Shown: positions 1 to 10,126 of the stretch, piece by piece
How positions within the stretch are numbered: position 1 is the stretch's first letter
Layout: each line of letters begins with the position of its first letter
Source: Mycoplasma miroungigenitalium
GTDB lineage: Bacteria; Bacillota_I; Bacilli_A; Mycoplasmatales; Metamycoplasmataceae
DNA: 64,000 nucleotides
Assembly (NCBI RefSeq): GCF_013008635.1
Contig: NZ_CP053096.1
Span: 310,001-374,000 of the forward strand
Reading direction: 5' to 3'
Notes under the pieces: model-generated
What the model was told of the DNA's origin: nothing
The model's input: only the letters and a program-made list of their open reading frames with translations
Database searches by the model: none
Program-made: the position numbers and the translations under genes

Positions 1-58
1 AAAAAATTAATAAAAACGCATACTTTTTACTATAATAATCATAAATGTAAGGAGAATT

Positions 59-502
59 ATGAGTAAAAAAATAGTAGCTATGGCTAGCGACCACGGTGGT
101 TGCGAATTAAAAAATGAATTAATTAGTTATATCAATGAACTTGGATATGAAGTTGTAGATTTAGGACCAGCTGATTCATCAACTTCTGTTTCTTACTCAC
201 TACAAGGCCATAAATTGGCTAATTATATGAAAGAACACGAAGTGAGTTTTGGATTAGGATTTTGTGGAACAGGTTTAGGTATTTCATATGCGCTAAATCG
301 TCACCATGGAATTCGTGCTGCAAGAATTGCTAGTGTCGAAGATGCTCACTTAGCAAAACAACACAATAATGCCAATGTTCTGGTTTTGGGCGGAAGACAA
401 GTACCGCTTGATGAAGCTAAAGCAATGATTAAGGAATATATCAACACCGAATTTGAGGGTGGAAGACATCAAAATCGTATTGATGATATAGAAAACTTTT
501 AA
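59..502 (+). CDS. rpiB: Ribose-5-phosphate isomerase B
   Basis: A 147-aa RpiB/LacAB-family sugar isomerase interconverting ribose-5-P and ribulose-5-P in the non-oxidative pentose phosphate pathway. The N-terminal segment ASDHGG (residues 9-14) and the GFCGTGLG loop (about 67-74), which in this family holds the catalytic Cys, are both present, as is the downstream NVLVLGGR segment. Length is normal. AAGGAG lies 4-5 nt before the ATG. A hairpin terminator follows directly, so it appears monocistronic or the last gene of a unit entering from the left. Family assignment is firm; substrate (ribose versus allose or galactose phosphate) is inferred. Confidence 0.93.
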   Translation: MSKKIVAMASDHGGCELKNELISYINELGYEVVDLGPADSSTSVSYSLQGHKLANYMKEHEVSFGLGFCGTGLGISYALNRHHGIRAARIASVEDAHLAKQHNNANVLVLGGRQVPLDEAKAMIKEYINTEFEGGRHQNRIDDIENF

Positions 503-527
503 ACAAAGCGCTGACTTTGTTTTTTTA
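503..527 (+). terminator. Rho-independent terminator after rpiB
   Basis: Short stem ACAAAG/CTTTGT followed by a run of T. Confidence 0.75.
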
Positions 528-572
528 TAAACTTACTATCATCAAAAATCTATGGGAGTATAATCAATAATT

Positions 573-1886
573 ATGCGTGAAGTATTTATATCAACTATAA
601 CCAACTCAAACCTCATTGGAGTATGTATTGCGAGCGTTTTATTAATATCAATAGGTTATTTGTTCACTAAATTTGGAATTTTTAAATCGTCTTGAATTAA
701 CCCTTTTACTAAAATTATTCTTGAAATTTCAGTTCCAGCAATAGCTCTAAAAGGATTTATGTCGAGTATTTCCCTTAACAAACTTAAAGAGCAAGCTTGA
801 ATATTGTTATTGTCCTTCCTCTTTTACATAATTCTTTGCTTTTTTGTGTGATTATGAGTTAAATTCGATTGAAAACTACCGAAAATAGTTAAAAATGCTT
901 CAAACAAAACTATGCTAGGCACAATATCGGCCACCACCAATAATGATGTGCCAAAAGAACGTGCATTAATGATGTTTATACTGATAATTTTCGGGGCAAC
1001 AGCCACATTTGGATTACCTGTAATTAGTGAATTTTATCAAGGAACATCGCATCAAGCCGGAGCAATAATTAGTGTAAGTATGTGAAACATTCCACAGAGA
1101 ATAACTTTGTATACATTTGTTTTTGTTATTATTTCAGGTATTAAAATGAATAAAGAAAACTTAAAACAAACATGCAAAAAGTTAGCTACCAATTCAACAT
1201 TAATGATTACGGTTTTAGGATTATTTTTATGATTAACTCAGTTGATTCCAGGATTAGGAAACTCAACAAAAGATATTGACGCTATTCAAATTGATGTTTT
1301 CACGAAACAAATAGACGGTGTTAATTATTTCGACACAATAGAAGTTGTTAAGAAAGCAAAATTTGGCACTAATTTCAACTCTATTTATATCGCAAAAGAC
1401 TCAAGCAAATACATTTTTGATGCCTCTAAAAATCTTTACATAGCAACTAATATTGAACCTGCTGGATGAATGGATTTCCACACAACTATGCCTTATGTTA
1501 ATAATGTTGTTTTGACATTATCACGTTTATGTACGCCGCTTGTCTGATTAACAGTTGGTATGAAAATGAGTGAAAAACGCCTTAGAGAAGTTTTTACAGA
1601 TAAATATGTTTGGTTATACACATTTATAAAACTAATCATCGTTCCACTAATCATGCTAGCAATCATGTATTCGTTCTATACTGCTAAAAAAATACCTGCC
1701 GAAGTTTGTTTAACTATTGTTGTTGTTAGCGTAACGCCTCCGGGAACGGTTCCTGCTGCTCTATCATTAATGTATAATAAAGCACCAAACTTCACTGCGA
1801 GAGCTTCGGCGCTTTCAACAATAATGTCAATAATTCTAATTCCAATCTTCATTGTGCTTTGTGAATTTATATTTAAATTAACATAA
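573..1886 (+). CDS. AEC-family (auxin efflux carrier type) permease
   Basis: Reading TGA as Trp joins several fragments into one 437-aa polytopic membrane protein. The N-terminal half has hydrophobic helices with the AEC-like pattern of small and polar residues (residues 7-130), and the C-terminal half ends in a helix bundle containing the VVVSVTPPGTVPAAL stretch typical of the second AEC repeat. Between the two halves (about residues 225-300) is a roughly 70-residue polar insert, probably extracellular. The family carries organic acids such as malate in bacteria; the substrate here cannot be read from the sequence. A TATAAT lies 8 nt before the ATG and there is no Shine-Dalgarno. A terminator follows immediately. 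Confidence 0.8.
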
Positions 1887-1908
1887 CAGCGTCAAAGGCT
1901 GTTTTTTA
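1885..1908 (+). terminator. Terminator after AEC permease
   Basis: AACAGC/GCTGTT stem and T-run; overlaps the permease stop codon. Confidence 0.75.
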
Positions 1909-2063
1909 ATTAAATTTTAAAATCAATTATGAAAACAACTGCTATAAATGGATACTTTTCACATTTTCCCTTAAATCAAGGTCTTGACTCTGTAGTTTGG
2001 ATGGCAATTAATATTTTATGGATATAATTTCAGTATAGTATAAAATAGTTTAAATGGAGAAAT

Positions 2064-2411
2064 ATGCTAACAATTTATCAAAATGAAAATGTAAACGCGG
2101 TATCAACCGAGTTAGATATCTATAAATTTAAAAATGAAATTGATACTTTGAAGAAAGAATTTGAAGAAAATATTTCAAAATTAACAAACATTGCTCAATC
2201 AAAAAATATAATATTAATTAAAAATTCGTTGGAAGAAGCACAAAGAGCCTTAAATAATGTTACTTCTCAATGGTATAACTTCCTTTCACTAATAATCTCA
2301 AAATCTAAAGTGAATAGCGTTGACAATACAGTAAAATCAATTTATGAAATTGCGTATGAAAAACTGATGGAATATAACAGAGATGTTATGTGAGGTACAA
2401 CATGTTATTAA
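2064..2411 (+). CDS. Hypothetical coiled-coil protein
   Basis: A 115-aa protein with no family I recognise. Residues about 15-75 are charged and heptad-like, suggesting a coiled coil, followed by a short hydrophobic stretch (WYNFLSLIIS). TGGAGAA precedes the ATG at normal spacing, and a TATAGTATAAAAT region upstream is a likely promoter. The last codons after an in-frame TGA (Trp) overlap the start of the next gene by 10 nt, so it is translationally coupled to the membrane-anchored nucleotidyltransferase-like gene. It is probably a small partner of that protein; function unknown. Confidence 0.6.
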
Positions 2412-3763
2412 AAGATAAAATTAATTTTTTAAAACAAAAAAACTGAATCAAAAACAGCTTGAAAAGATATTACTTATTTTTGTTTCTTTCTACTCTGCTT
2501 TTTTCAGTAATTTTATACATTTTTGTTTTGGTAAGTACCAGTAATTTTGAATTATTTAATATCCTAAAAAATAAAAACAAAGGACAAGATATAGCTTTTA
2601 AAACCTACGTTTATTTGTATATTCTACTAATTGTTTTATTATTTTTGCAGGTTATTTGATTCTTAAATTCGCTTTCAATAATTTATATTAACAAATATTA
2701 TGAATATAACTGATTTAGGGCATATAAATGATTAAAATTGAAACTTTTTGTTACTCTGAATATAAGAGTTTTGAAACAAATGACTACTAAAAACGAACAA
2801 AAGGATGATGTCGAAAGAAATATAATTTTCAGAATGCAAAAAAACGGTTTCGTTTTGCATGGTTCTAAATCACTTGAACTAAAATATAAAGATTATTTCA
2901 GAAAGGCAAACGATTTAGATTTCATTTCTTATGAAAAAAACTGTAAATTAAATAATATTGGTAATTTAAAAACTATTTACAACGATGGTTTATTTGCAAA
3001 ATACTCTTATGACAATAAGCCGGTGGAAATCTTCTTGCCCAAATTTATACAAAAAAACAAAATTTGAAACAAAAATGGATTTTTTCTTCCAAAACGCCAC
3101 TTTTTAATTTCAATGAAAATACACCAACTTTTTAAAAGTTTCATGCTTAGTAAAAAAAATCTCGACAAAAGTGATGAAAAAGTAGAAAATGCGTTGATGG
3201 ATTTAGCATTTTTGATATCAAAATCAAATATTTTAAGTATCAAAAAAATTATTAGTCACATTGAATATATGTATTTTTCAAATTTCTTTGTTTCCTATTT
3301 TATGAAATCCGATGCGTTTGTACCCACAAAAGATAATATTAATTCTTTCTTAATTTATATTAATTCCAAACTCAATTTAAATGGTCATCTGTTTGAATTA
3401 AATGAGTTATTTAATTTAATTTTTAAAAAGATGAATCTCAAAAAATTTAATTTAATCAGCAAGAAAATTAATGAAATAATCAAAGATAAATATAAATTTG
3501 AACAGGAAATATTAAATATTTCTACACATAAAGATAAAACAATTTGTAGTCTGAAAAGAGTTTTTTCCTCAGACAATGAATACAATATTTTGATGTCTAG
3601 ATTTAAAGAAATCGATTATAAAAATCTATCGGGAGTTTTAAACTCACTTATAGACGAATTCAAAGGAATACAAAACGAAAACAATGGAAGCATCAGTATT
3701 GACATCAGGGAGCTTTTACTTTTAGAACTAGCCAAAAGATTAAGAAAGGAAAATTATGAATAA
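2402..3763 (+). CDS. Membrane-anchored putative nucleotidyltransferase (AbiEii-like fold)
   Basis: With TGA as Trp, three apparent fragments form one 453-aa protein. Two transmembrane helices (about residues 22-45 and 70-95) are followed by a cytoplasmic part. Within it, residues 148-175 read like a pol-beta/AbiEii nucleotidyltransferase core: a Gly-Ser pair (154-155, in LHGSKS) followed 15 residues later by DLD (171-173). Further down, KIHQLF...LMDLAFL resembles the Lys/Asp helix of AbiEii and MenT-type enzymes. The C-terminal ~150 residues are helical and Lys-rich. The second Asp-containing strand was not located, so activity is unproven. It overlaps genes on both sides, making a three-gene unit at 2064-4178. 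Most likely a transferase with a membrane anchor; a toxin or stress role is only a possibility. Confidence 0.5.
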
Positions 3764-4178
3764 AAAAAATTATCGCACATCATTAATTTTATTCTTAGTA
3801 ACTTCTTTAACCTATTTATTCATTTCAATAACCGTTTCAATATTCTCTATCATTGAGCAAGTGAATAAATTTGCTGCTCTGCCTATGTTTACATTTATAT
3901 CGTTAATGTTTTGCTTTATGATATTTGCAGGATTTACATCTTTATATCAATATATCAATTCTTGTGTATTTATAGAATATAGAAAAAACTCTCTAATTAT
4001 TGAAATAATAGTAATTTTATCAGTATTTGCATACTTTGCTATGATTGTGACATGAATTCTATTACCTGTGAAACATTATATCAATATCTTTTTATCGTTT
4101 TCAATTGTTATCACAGTGTTTACGATTATTTCTATAGCATTGACAATTAATAATTTATTATTAATAAATAAAAAATAA
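3756..4178 (+). CDS. Small four-helix membrane protein, unknown
   Basis: A 140-aa protein made almost entirely of hydrophobic helices (about residues 10-33, 42-65, 80-100, 108-130). It includes an in-frame TGA codon. It starts inside the preceding gene (8-nt overlap, with AGGAAA before the ATG) and is the last gene of the three-gene unit, closed by a terminator. No family recognised. Being co-transcribed with another membrane protein suggests a shared complex. Confidence 0.6.
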
Positions 4179-4202
4179 ACACTCATAATCAAGTCCTTTA
4201 AT

Positions 4203-4233
4203 AAGCAACTCAATATACTTGTGTTGCTTTTTT
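4203..4233 (+). terminator. Terminator of the 2064-4178 unit
   Basis: AAGCAAC/GTTGCTT stem with T-run. Confidence 0.75.
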
Positions 4234-4257
4234 CATAAATCTCCATATAATATTAAT

Positions 4258-5307
4258 ATGAGCAATAACGAAGAACAAATTTACACTGGCCAAAATCCAA
4301 AAAAAATAAAGAAGGCATATAATAAAAAGATTAAAAAATCAGTTATTAATAAAAGTGTTATACCTAACGAAAATAAACAATGGTGATTACTAGAAAAAAT
4401 AATCAAATTTTTTATTATGCTTATTTTGTGAATTGCAACTCCAAAAACTACATGGAAAAATAAAAGCAAAACAAAAGAATTAATTGATAGAACGTATAAT
4501 CGTTTTACCGCCAAAGATCTAACTTTTATACCAATTTCTCTATCGTTTTATTTTTTGGTTTCTTTTGTTCCTATCTTAACGGTAGTTATTGTCCTACTTT
4601 CATTCGTTAAAGACTATAACAATGTGTTTTTAAATGTAATATTAGTTAGAATCATCCCAGGGGTTGAAAACTTAATTAATGTGCCAAATCTTAATATTAA
4701 TCACGGTGTACAATACACAACAATTGCCATTTTATTATTAACATCTACATGACTGGGCTCAAACGGTTGGGGACGATTTATCTACTCTCAAAACTATATT
4801 TATGGACACGAAACGTTAGGCAACTTCTTTATAAATAGAATTAAAGGGTTCTTTATTGTTGTTAGTATAAGTATCTATTTATTTTTAGTAACCGCTTTTT
4901 ATATTTTTATCTATAAATTAATAGCAGCTAATTTAAACTCATTTGGAGAAAAAATATTTTTCTATGTTTCTTTCGATATTTATTTAATGATTGTCCTATA
5001 TTTTGGTTTTACCTTAATTTACAAATTAACACCAAGTTTTAAATTATCATGAAACTCTGTATTACCTGGTGTTCTTATTGCTTCATTTCCAAATATGTTA
5101 TTTATTGGGGCATTTGGTTATCTTACTTCATTAATTAAATACAATCAATATGGAGCAATCGGAACATTCATGTATATTGCTTTGTTCGTATCATCGCTTT
5201 CTTACTTTATTTTCCTTGGTTTAATCGTTAATGAATCCTATTATAAAACTTATCATTCAAGCTACACAATTGCAAAACGTGAATGACTTTTTAAAAAAAT
5301 CAAATAA
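4258..5307 (+). CDS. YihY/BrkB-family membrane protein
   Basis: A 349-aa polytopic membrane protein. A cytoplasmic Lys-rich N-terminus (about 90 residues) precedes six or so helices. Family features are the LSFYFLVSFVPILTV first helix, the SNGWGRFIYSQNYIYG segment after the second helix, and the WNSVLPGVLIASFPN segment in the C-terminal part. Members were once called ribonuclease BN, but the family is membrane-embedded with unsettled function. TATAAT at 4246-4251 lies exactly 6 nt before the ATG, with no ribosome-binding site, so the mRNA is predicted to be leaderless. A strong terminator follows. Confidence 0.8.
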
Positions 5308-5319
5308 CTTTTTTATTGG

Positions 5320-5353
5320 ATTAGCCTATTTTTCAATTTAATAGGCTAATTTT
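5320..5353 (+). terminator. Terminator after YihY-family gene
   Basis: Ten-base stem ATTAGCCTAT/ATAGGCTAAT, T-rich tail. Confidence 0.85.
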
Positions 5354-5381
5354 ATTTCTTAAATTTACACATTAATTAAAT

Positions 5382-5408
5382 TTAGCAGTCTAATTATTAT
5401 TGTGCTAA
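5382..5408 (+). promoter_or_regulatory. CIRCE-like HrcA operator before dnaJ
   Basis: TTAGCAGTC - 9 nt - TTGTGCTAA matches the CIRCE consensus (TTAGCACTC-N9-GAGTGCTAA) in 15 of 18 arm positions with the exact 9-nt spacing. The right arm overlaps a TAAAAT -10 box at 5406-5411 and lies 10 nt before the dnaJ start codon, where a bound repressor would block transcription. HrcA itself is not in the window. Confidence 0.8.
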
Positions 5409-5418
5409 AATATATATC

Positions 5419-6495
5419 ATGAGTAAAAAAGATTATTATGAAGTTTTAGGCGTTTCAAAAGACGCATCAGAAAAAGAAATTAAACATGCGTACCGAAAAC
5501 TTGCAATGCAATATCACCCAGACAAGTTAAAAGATGGAACCAGTGATAAAAAAATGCAAGAGTTAAACGAAGCGTACGAAGTTTTAAGTGATAAACAAAA
5601 ACGTGAAAACTACGATAAATACGGTTCCGAAGAAGGGCCACAAGGATTTGGCGATTTTGGCGGTTTTAGTGGATTTGGCGATATATTCAGCAATTTCTTT
5701 AATGGATTTGCCGGTTTTGGTCGTAATTCATTTGAACCATCGCGTGGTAATGATATGTTAATGCGCTTGCAAATAACATTTAATGAATCAATAAAAGGTA
5801 AGGAAGTCAAACAAAATTTAGACAAGTGAGAGGTATGTAGTCACTGTAATGGTCGTGGTGGTGCGACACCGGCTGATATTGTTACTTGCGATTCTTGTCA
5901 TGGTAGTGGGCAACAACAAATTCAGCAAAGAACACCTTTTGGCATTATCAATAACACTTCGGTATGTAATAAATGTAAAGGAAAAGGAGAACAAATAATA
6001 AATAAATGTAAAGTCTGTTCAGGCAAAATTTACATCAAAAAAGAAAAAGTTGTTACTTTTTCAGTGCCTGCTGGCTCTGATAACGGAGATAGAATCAAAC
6101 TTACCGGCTATGGTGGTAGAGGAGAAAATGGCGGCTCTTCAGGAGATTTATATGTTGAAATTAATGTTCAACCTCATCAATACTTCCAAAGAGATAATCT
6201 AAATATTTATTTAGAATACCCTGTTTCATTTATAGATATAATCAAGGAAAACGAAGTGCTTGTACCGACTCCTTACGGAACAGAAACTATTAAATTACGC
6301 AGAACCTACCAAAACGGCAAAACACTTGTTTTGAGCGGAAAAGGTGTTAGAAAGAGCAATCGCGCAGGTGATTTAAAAATATTATTGAAAGTTATTATTC
6401 CAGAACTTTCAAGCTCGGATATGAAAAAACTTTCAAAAGATCTTGAACAATATTCAGATACCACAAATACAGATTTCATTAAACAATTCAAATAA
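5419..6495 (+). CDS. dnaJ: Chaperone protein DnaJ
   Basis: A 358-aa DnaJ, the co-chaperone that stimulates DnaK ATPase. The J domain (residues 1-70) has the HPD motif in YHPDKL. It is followed by a Gly/Phe-rich linker (about 72-105), a zinc-finger region with four Cys motifs ([32 protein letters not shown]) and the C-terminal substrate domains. The fourth motif lacks its terminal Gly (I instead), a mild departure, but all eight Cys are present. One in-frame TGA is Trp. The ATG has no Shine-Dalgarno and lies 7 nt after the -10 box, under the CIRCE-like operator, so heat-shock control by HrcA is likely. dnaK is not adjacent. Confidence 0.95.
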
Positions 6496-6515
6496 ACACC
6501 AATCGGTGTTTTTTC
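6495..6515 (+). terminator. Terminator after dnaJ
   Basis: AACACC/GGTGTT stem and T-run overlapping the dnaJ stop. Confidence 0.75.
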
Positions 6516-6557
6516 TTTATCTTAATCTTAATTATTATTTAAAATATAATATATATT

Positions 6558-7031
6558 ATGAAAACAAAGAAAAATCAAAATTTTATCGAACAACTTAATC
6601 ACAATGACTATAGTCAACAAAGTTTATTTGCTAGTTTTTTAGAATCAGACCCTGAATTTTTTGACGATGTCTCAATTTATTACAAATTAAAACCTAATAA
6701 CTCACTTGTTTCAATCATGAATGACCCTTGCTTATTTCAATACAAAGCAAAAGTAAATGACATAATCAAATATATTGAAGTTGAAGATTGATATCATCTT
6801 GAAGTTAATTTAGGAATGTTAATTTCTAAATTGTCTAACTTTAAAAAAGATATATTTAAATCAGTGTCGCTGCAGCGTAAAGATATATCTAAATTTATGA
6901 ATGAAAATGTATATGAAATGTTAAATAGTGGTTCGAATTTAGATTTGGGTTTAGAGTCTCGTTTCAATAACGAAGATACTGTAACAATGGCTGAATCAGC
7001 AGAAATTGTTATAAATAAAGTACAACTTTAA
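6558..7031 (+). CDS. Hypothetical protein
   Basis: A 157-aa soluble protein of no recognised family. It is acidic in its first half (EQLNHNDYSQQ, ESDPEFFDD) and has a helical middle (residues 88-125). One TGA (Trp) lies at about residue 78. A TATAAT sits 7 nt before the ATG and no ribosome-binding site is visible. It lies between the dnaJ terminator and cmk; an AT-rich inverted repeat near 7036-7060 may end its transcript. No signal peptide or membrane helix. Confidence 0.6.
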
Positions 7032-7101
7032 TTCAAAAGTAATATTTTTTAGTAATATTAAATAATATAAATTATATTAGTTCAATTCAAATGGAGGATT
7101 T

Positions 7102-7779
7102 ATGAAAAAAATAAATGTCGCAATCGATGGGCCATCTGGCGCTGGTAAATCGACTGTATCGAAAGAGGTAGCGAAGCGTCTAGGATATACTTTTATTAGT
7201 TCTGGTAGCGTCTATAGAGCTATAGCTTACGTTGTTTCTAACAAAAATATTGACCCTAAAAATGAAGAAGCAGTAAATGCTATTTTGGATGACCAAATTT
7301 TAAAAATTAGTTTAGATGAACACGAAAGAATATATAGTGATGGTGTTGATATTAGTTCATTAATTAGAGCCGATAAAATATCAAAAATTTCATCAGATAT
7401 TGCCGTTTACAAACATGTAAGAGAATATGTTGTTAAATACATCCAACAAATTACCAAAGCTAAAAAGGGTTATATTATGGATGGTAGAGATACAACATAT
7501 CGCATTATGCCATATGCTGAAGTTAAAATATTTTTAACCGCTACTGCTCACGAGAGAGCTAATAGAAGAATCCTCCAAAACAAAGAATTGGGCTATAACA
7601 CAAATTTTCACCAAGTTCTCAAAGAAGTTGAAGCACGAGATGAACAAGACTCTAACAGAAAAAATGATCCATTAAAAATTGTTGAAGATGCGCACGTTAT
7701 CAATTGTACGGAGATGAATTTCGAAGCCGTTGTTGTTGAAATAATAAGATTAATAAAGGCGGTGGTAAATGAGAAATAA
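7102..7779 (+). CDS. cmk: Cytidylate kinase
   Basis: A 225-aa CMP/dCMP kinase supplying CDP for nucleic acid and phospholipid synthesis. The P-loop GPSGAGKST is at residues 10-18, followed by the substrate-binding FISSGSVYRA, the MDGRDTTYRIMP segment (residues 132-143) and RDEQDSNRKNDPL, the family's Arg/Asp-rich lid. GGAGG precedes the ATG. It overlaps der by 11 nt; the cmk-der pairing is common in Mollicutes and Firmicutes. Confidence 0.95.
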   Translation: MKKINVAIDGPSGAGKSTVSKEVAKRLGYTFISSGSVYRAIAYVVSNKNIDPKNEEAVNAILDDQILKISLDEHERIYSDGVDISSLIRADKISKISSDIAVYKHVREYVVKYIQQITKAKKGYIMDGRDTTYRIMPYAEVKIFLTATAHERANRRILQNKELGYNTNFHQVLKEVEARDEQDSNRKNDPLKIVEDAHVINCTEMNFEAVVVEIIRLIKAVVNEK

Positions 7780-9079
7780 TGTAATAGCAATTATTGGAAA
7801 ACCAAATGTTGGAAAAAGTACACTTTTTAATCGTTTTGTTGGCAAAAAAAGTTCAATAACATATGACGAACCGGGTGTTACAAGAGACAGACTATATGAA
7901 ACTTTTGAATGGAGCGGTAAAGAAATTAGAGTCATTGATACCGGTGGTATTGAAGTAGAAAATAGACCGTTTCAAGAGCAAATCAGAACTCAAGCTAAAA
8001 TTGCCATTGAGGAAGCTAATGTAATTATTTTTATGGTTGATGGTTCTGCCGAAATTACTAATGATGACCAAATGATTTTAAGCATGTTAAGAAAAAGTGA
8101 AAAGCCTGTTGTGGTTGTTGCCAATAAATTAGATAACACCGATATGTTTAACTGAACGTGATATTCATTAGGAGCTGACAAAATTTTCCAAATTAGTGCT
8201 CAACACGGCCATGGAGTTGGAGATGTCCTTGACGAATGTCTTAAAAATTTATATTTGGACGATGAGAAGAGCGAACGAAACTTTAGATTATCAATTATTG
8301 GTAGACCAAATTCAGGAAAATCATCACTTCTCAACCTTCTTTCCGGCGAAGATCGTTCAATTGTAAGCGATATAGCCGGTACAACTAGAGATAGTGTTAA
8401 AACAGTTGTAGAGTTAAAAGGTGAAAAATTTGAAATTGTTGATACCGCAGGAATAACCAAGAAAAGTAAAATTGTTGATATGATTGATAAATATGCACTA
8501 ATGCGTGCAATTTCTGCGCTTGATGAATCAGACTTATCAATTATCATGATTGACTCCTCAAGAGAACTTAGCCATTTTGACGCTCGTATAATTGGTTATG
8601 CGCTTGAAAATTCAAAACCTATAATTGTTGCAGTAAATAAATGAGATTTAATTGAAAAAGAAACAAACACAATGGTTAATTATGAAAAAAATATGAGAAA
8701 CACATTTCATTTTGTGCCGTGAGTACCATTCTGTTTCATTTCGGTATTACATAATAAGCGTGTAGATAAACTAATCGACACAATTATTAAAGTTAAAACA
8801 AACCTTGAGCGAGATGTAAAACCATCATTGCTATCAAATCTAATAAGAGAAACACAACTAATACAACCTGCAGCACCATACAATGGAGGCCGTTTAAATA
8901 TCTACTTTGCCAGAAAATTATTAGACACAAGAATACCGACATTTCTAATCTTTGTAAATAATAAAAAATATTTGCACTGAAGTTATGAACGATATCTTGA
9001 AAAACAACTTCGCCAAGTTATTGATTTTACCGGTTGTCCAATCAAGTTAATTTTTAAAAATAAATCGGGGCTTGAGTAA
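7769..9079 (+). CDS. der: GTPase Der (EngA)
   Basis: A 436-aa double GTPase needed for 50S ribosome assembly. The first G domain has GKPNVGKST (residues 9-17), DTGG and NKLD. The second has GRPNSGKSS (about 173-181), DTAG and NKWD, where the Trp is a TGA codon. The C-terminal ~110 residues form the KH-like domain, including the GGRLNIYFARKL segment. Length is typical. Translationally coupled to cmk by an 11-nt overlap. Confidence 0.96.
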
Positions 9080-9092
9080 TAAGCCTTTTTTT
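9069..9092 (+). terminator. Terminator overlapping the der stop
   Basis: GGCTT/AAGCC stem with the der stop codon inside the loop, then seven T. Confidence 0.75.
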
Positions 9093-9215
9093 CAATACTT
9101 TTGGGCGATTATTCGAAGTTTATCAAACACAAATTTAATAAAAATTGTTATAATAATATTACATGGTTATTTTTGATGATATATAAATAATCATTTAAAC
9201 ATGAAAGGATGCATT

Positions 9216-9488
9216 ATGACTAAAAAAGAATTCGTGGCAGAAGTAGCTGAATTAATGGATGTACCAGTTAGAGTTGCAAACGATTTTTTCGACAAATTCG
9301 TTTTTGTTCTTAAAGAACGTTTAACAAATGATGAGAAAGTACAATTAAGTTCTTTAGGAACTTTTGAAACCTCAATTAGAAAAGGGCGTGAAACTCTAAA
9401 CCCGTTTACAAAAGAAAGCATTACAATCGAACAAAAACGTGTTGTAAAATTCAAACCATCTAAATACCTAAAAGATGTTATTAACTAA
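9216..9488 (+). CDS. hup: HU-family DNA-binding protein
   Basis: A 90-aa HU/IHF-type nucleoid protein: an N-terminal helical dimerisation part (TKKEFVAEVAEL), then VQLSSLGTFETSIRKGRETLNPFTKE, which contains the beta arm and the usual GR.NP.T arm tip (here GRETLNPFT). An upstream in-frame ATG exists at 9201, but AAAGGA at 9205-9210 fits the ATG at 9216, which gives the normal HU N-terminus. Its 3' end overlaps the convergent recU by 8 nt with no terminator between. Confidence 0.92.
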   Translation: MTKKEFVAEVAELMDVPVRVANDFFDKFVFVLKERLTNDEKVQLSSLGTFETSIRKGRETLNPFTKESITIEQKRVVKFKPSKYLKDVIN

Positions 9489-9966
9489 AACCTTTAATTG
9501 TCGGTAAAAAGTCAATCACACCAGGATATGTGAGCTCGACTTGAAAGCCGATTTTTTTTATTTCATCGTAGCTCCAAGATTTTTTCCAATTCTCTTTGAA
9601 ATACACTGAATTTACAATGTAAAATTCATCCACATTGCTGAATAAAATTATGAAAAATGCATAACCTCCTGATTTATAAATTTTGTCTAAATATTCAATT
9701 TGGTGTTTTTTAATATTACTGTTGGGTAATCTAGATTCATTAGTTGATTTTGCTTCAAATGCAATAAAAATTCCATTGAAACAACCTATGTAGTCAACTG
9801 TACTCTTTTTAAAAATATGAGCATCTAGCAATTGACGATTATCATTAATTTTATAGAACTTAATGGGTAGACCTTTCTTCTCTATAAAGGCTAAATTATT
9901 TTTTTCGTAATAATTTAAAGTTTGATTGATAATTTTTTCTAATAACATTCCGCGATTTTTGTTCAT
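9481..9966 (-). CDS. recU: Holliday junction resolvase RecU
   Basis: A 161-aa RecU-type endonuclease that cuts Holliday junctions in recombination and segregation. The N-terminal NRG (residues 3-5) and the catalytic core VDYIGCFNGIFIAFEAKST (residues 57-75, with Asp and Glu-x-Lys as metal ligands) are present, as is the C-terminal GVIDFLP. Slightly shorter than the Bacillus protein at the N-terminus, as usual in Mollicutes. TAAAAT lies 9 nt before its ATG on the minus strand. It ends inside the 3' end of the HU gene. Confidence 0.9.
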   Translation of the reverse strand: MNKNRGMLLEKIINQTLNYYEKNNLAFIEKKGLPIKFYKINDNRQLLDAHIFKKSTVDYIGCFNGIFIAFEAKSTNESRLPNSNIKKHQIEYLDKIYKSGGYAFFIILFSNVDEFYIVNSVYFKENWKKSWSYDEIKKIGFQVELTYPGVIDFLPTIKGFS

Positions 9967-10126
9967 ACATTTTCTATTTTATTTTTTCAAAAATTCATCT
10001 TAAAAAGGAAAAAATTAACATTTTTATTCAAAAAATTCAATGGATTACTGATCATCTAAATTTAATATTGTATTAATTACATATTAATATTTATTATTTA
10101 TATTAAAATTTACATATAATAAACTT

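Noticed and set aside
1929-2027. A 32-codon ORF after the AEC permease
   Set aside because: No ribosome-binding site, very short, no recognisable features; region more likely intergenic with the promoter of the 2064 gene.
2459-3763. Apparent series of separate small ORFs in the nucleotidyltransferase-like gene and in many others (AEC, der, gatA, gatB, tex, infB, LacI)
   Set aside because: They are in one frame and separated only by TGA, which is Trp in this organism.
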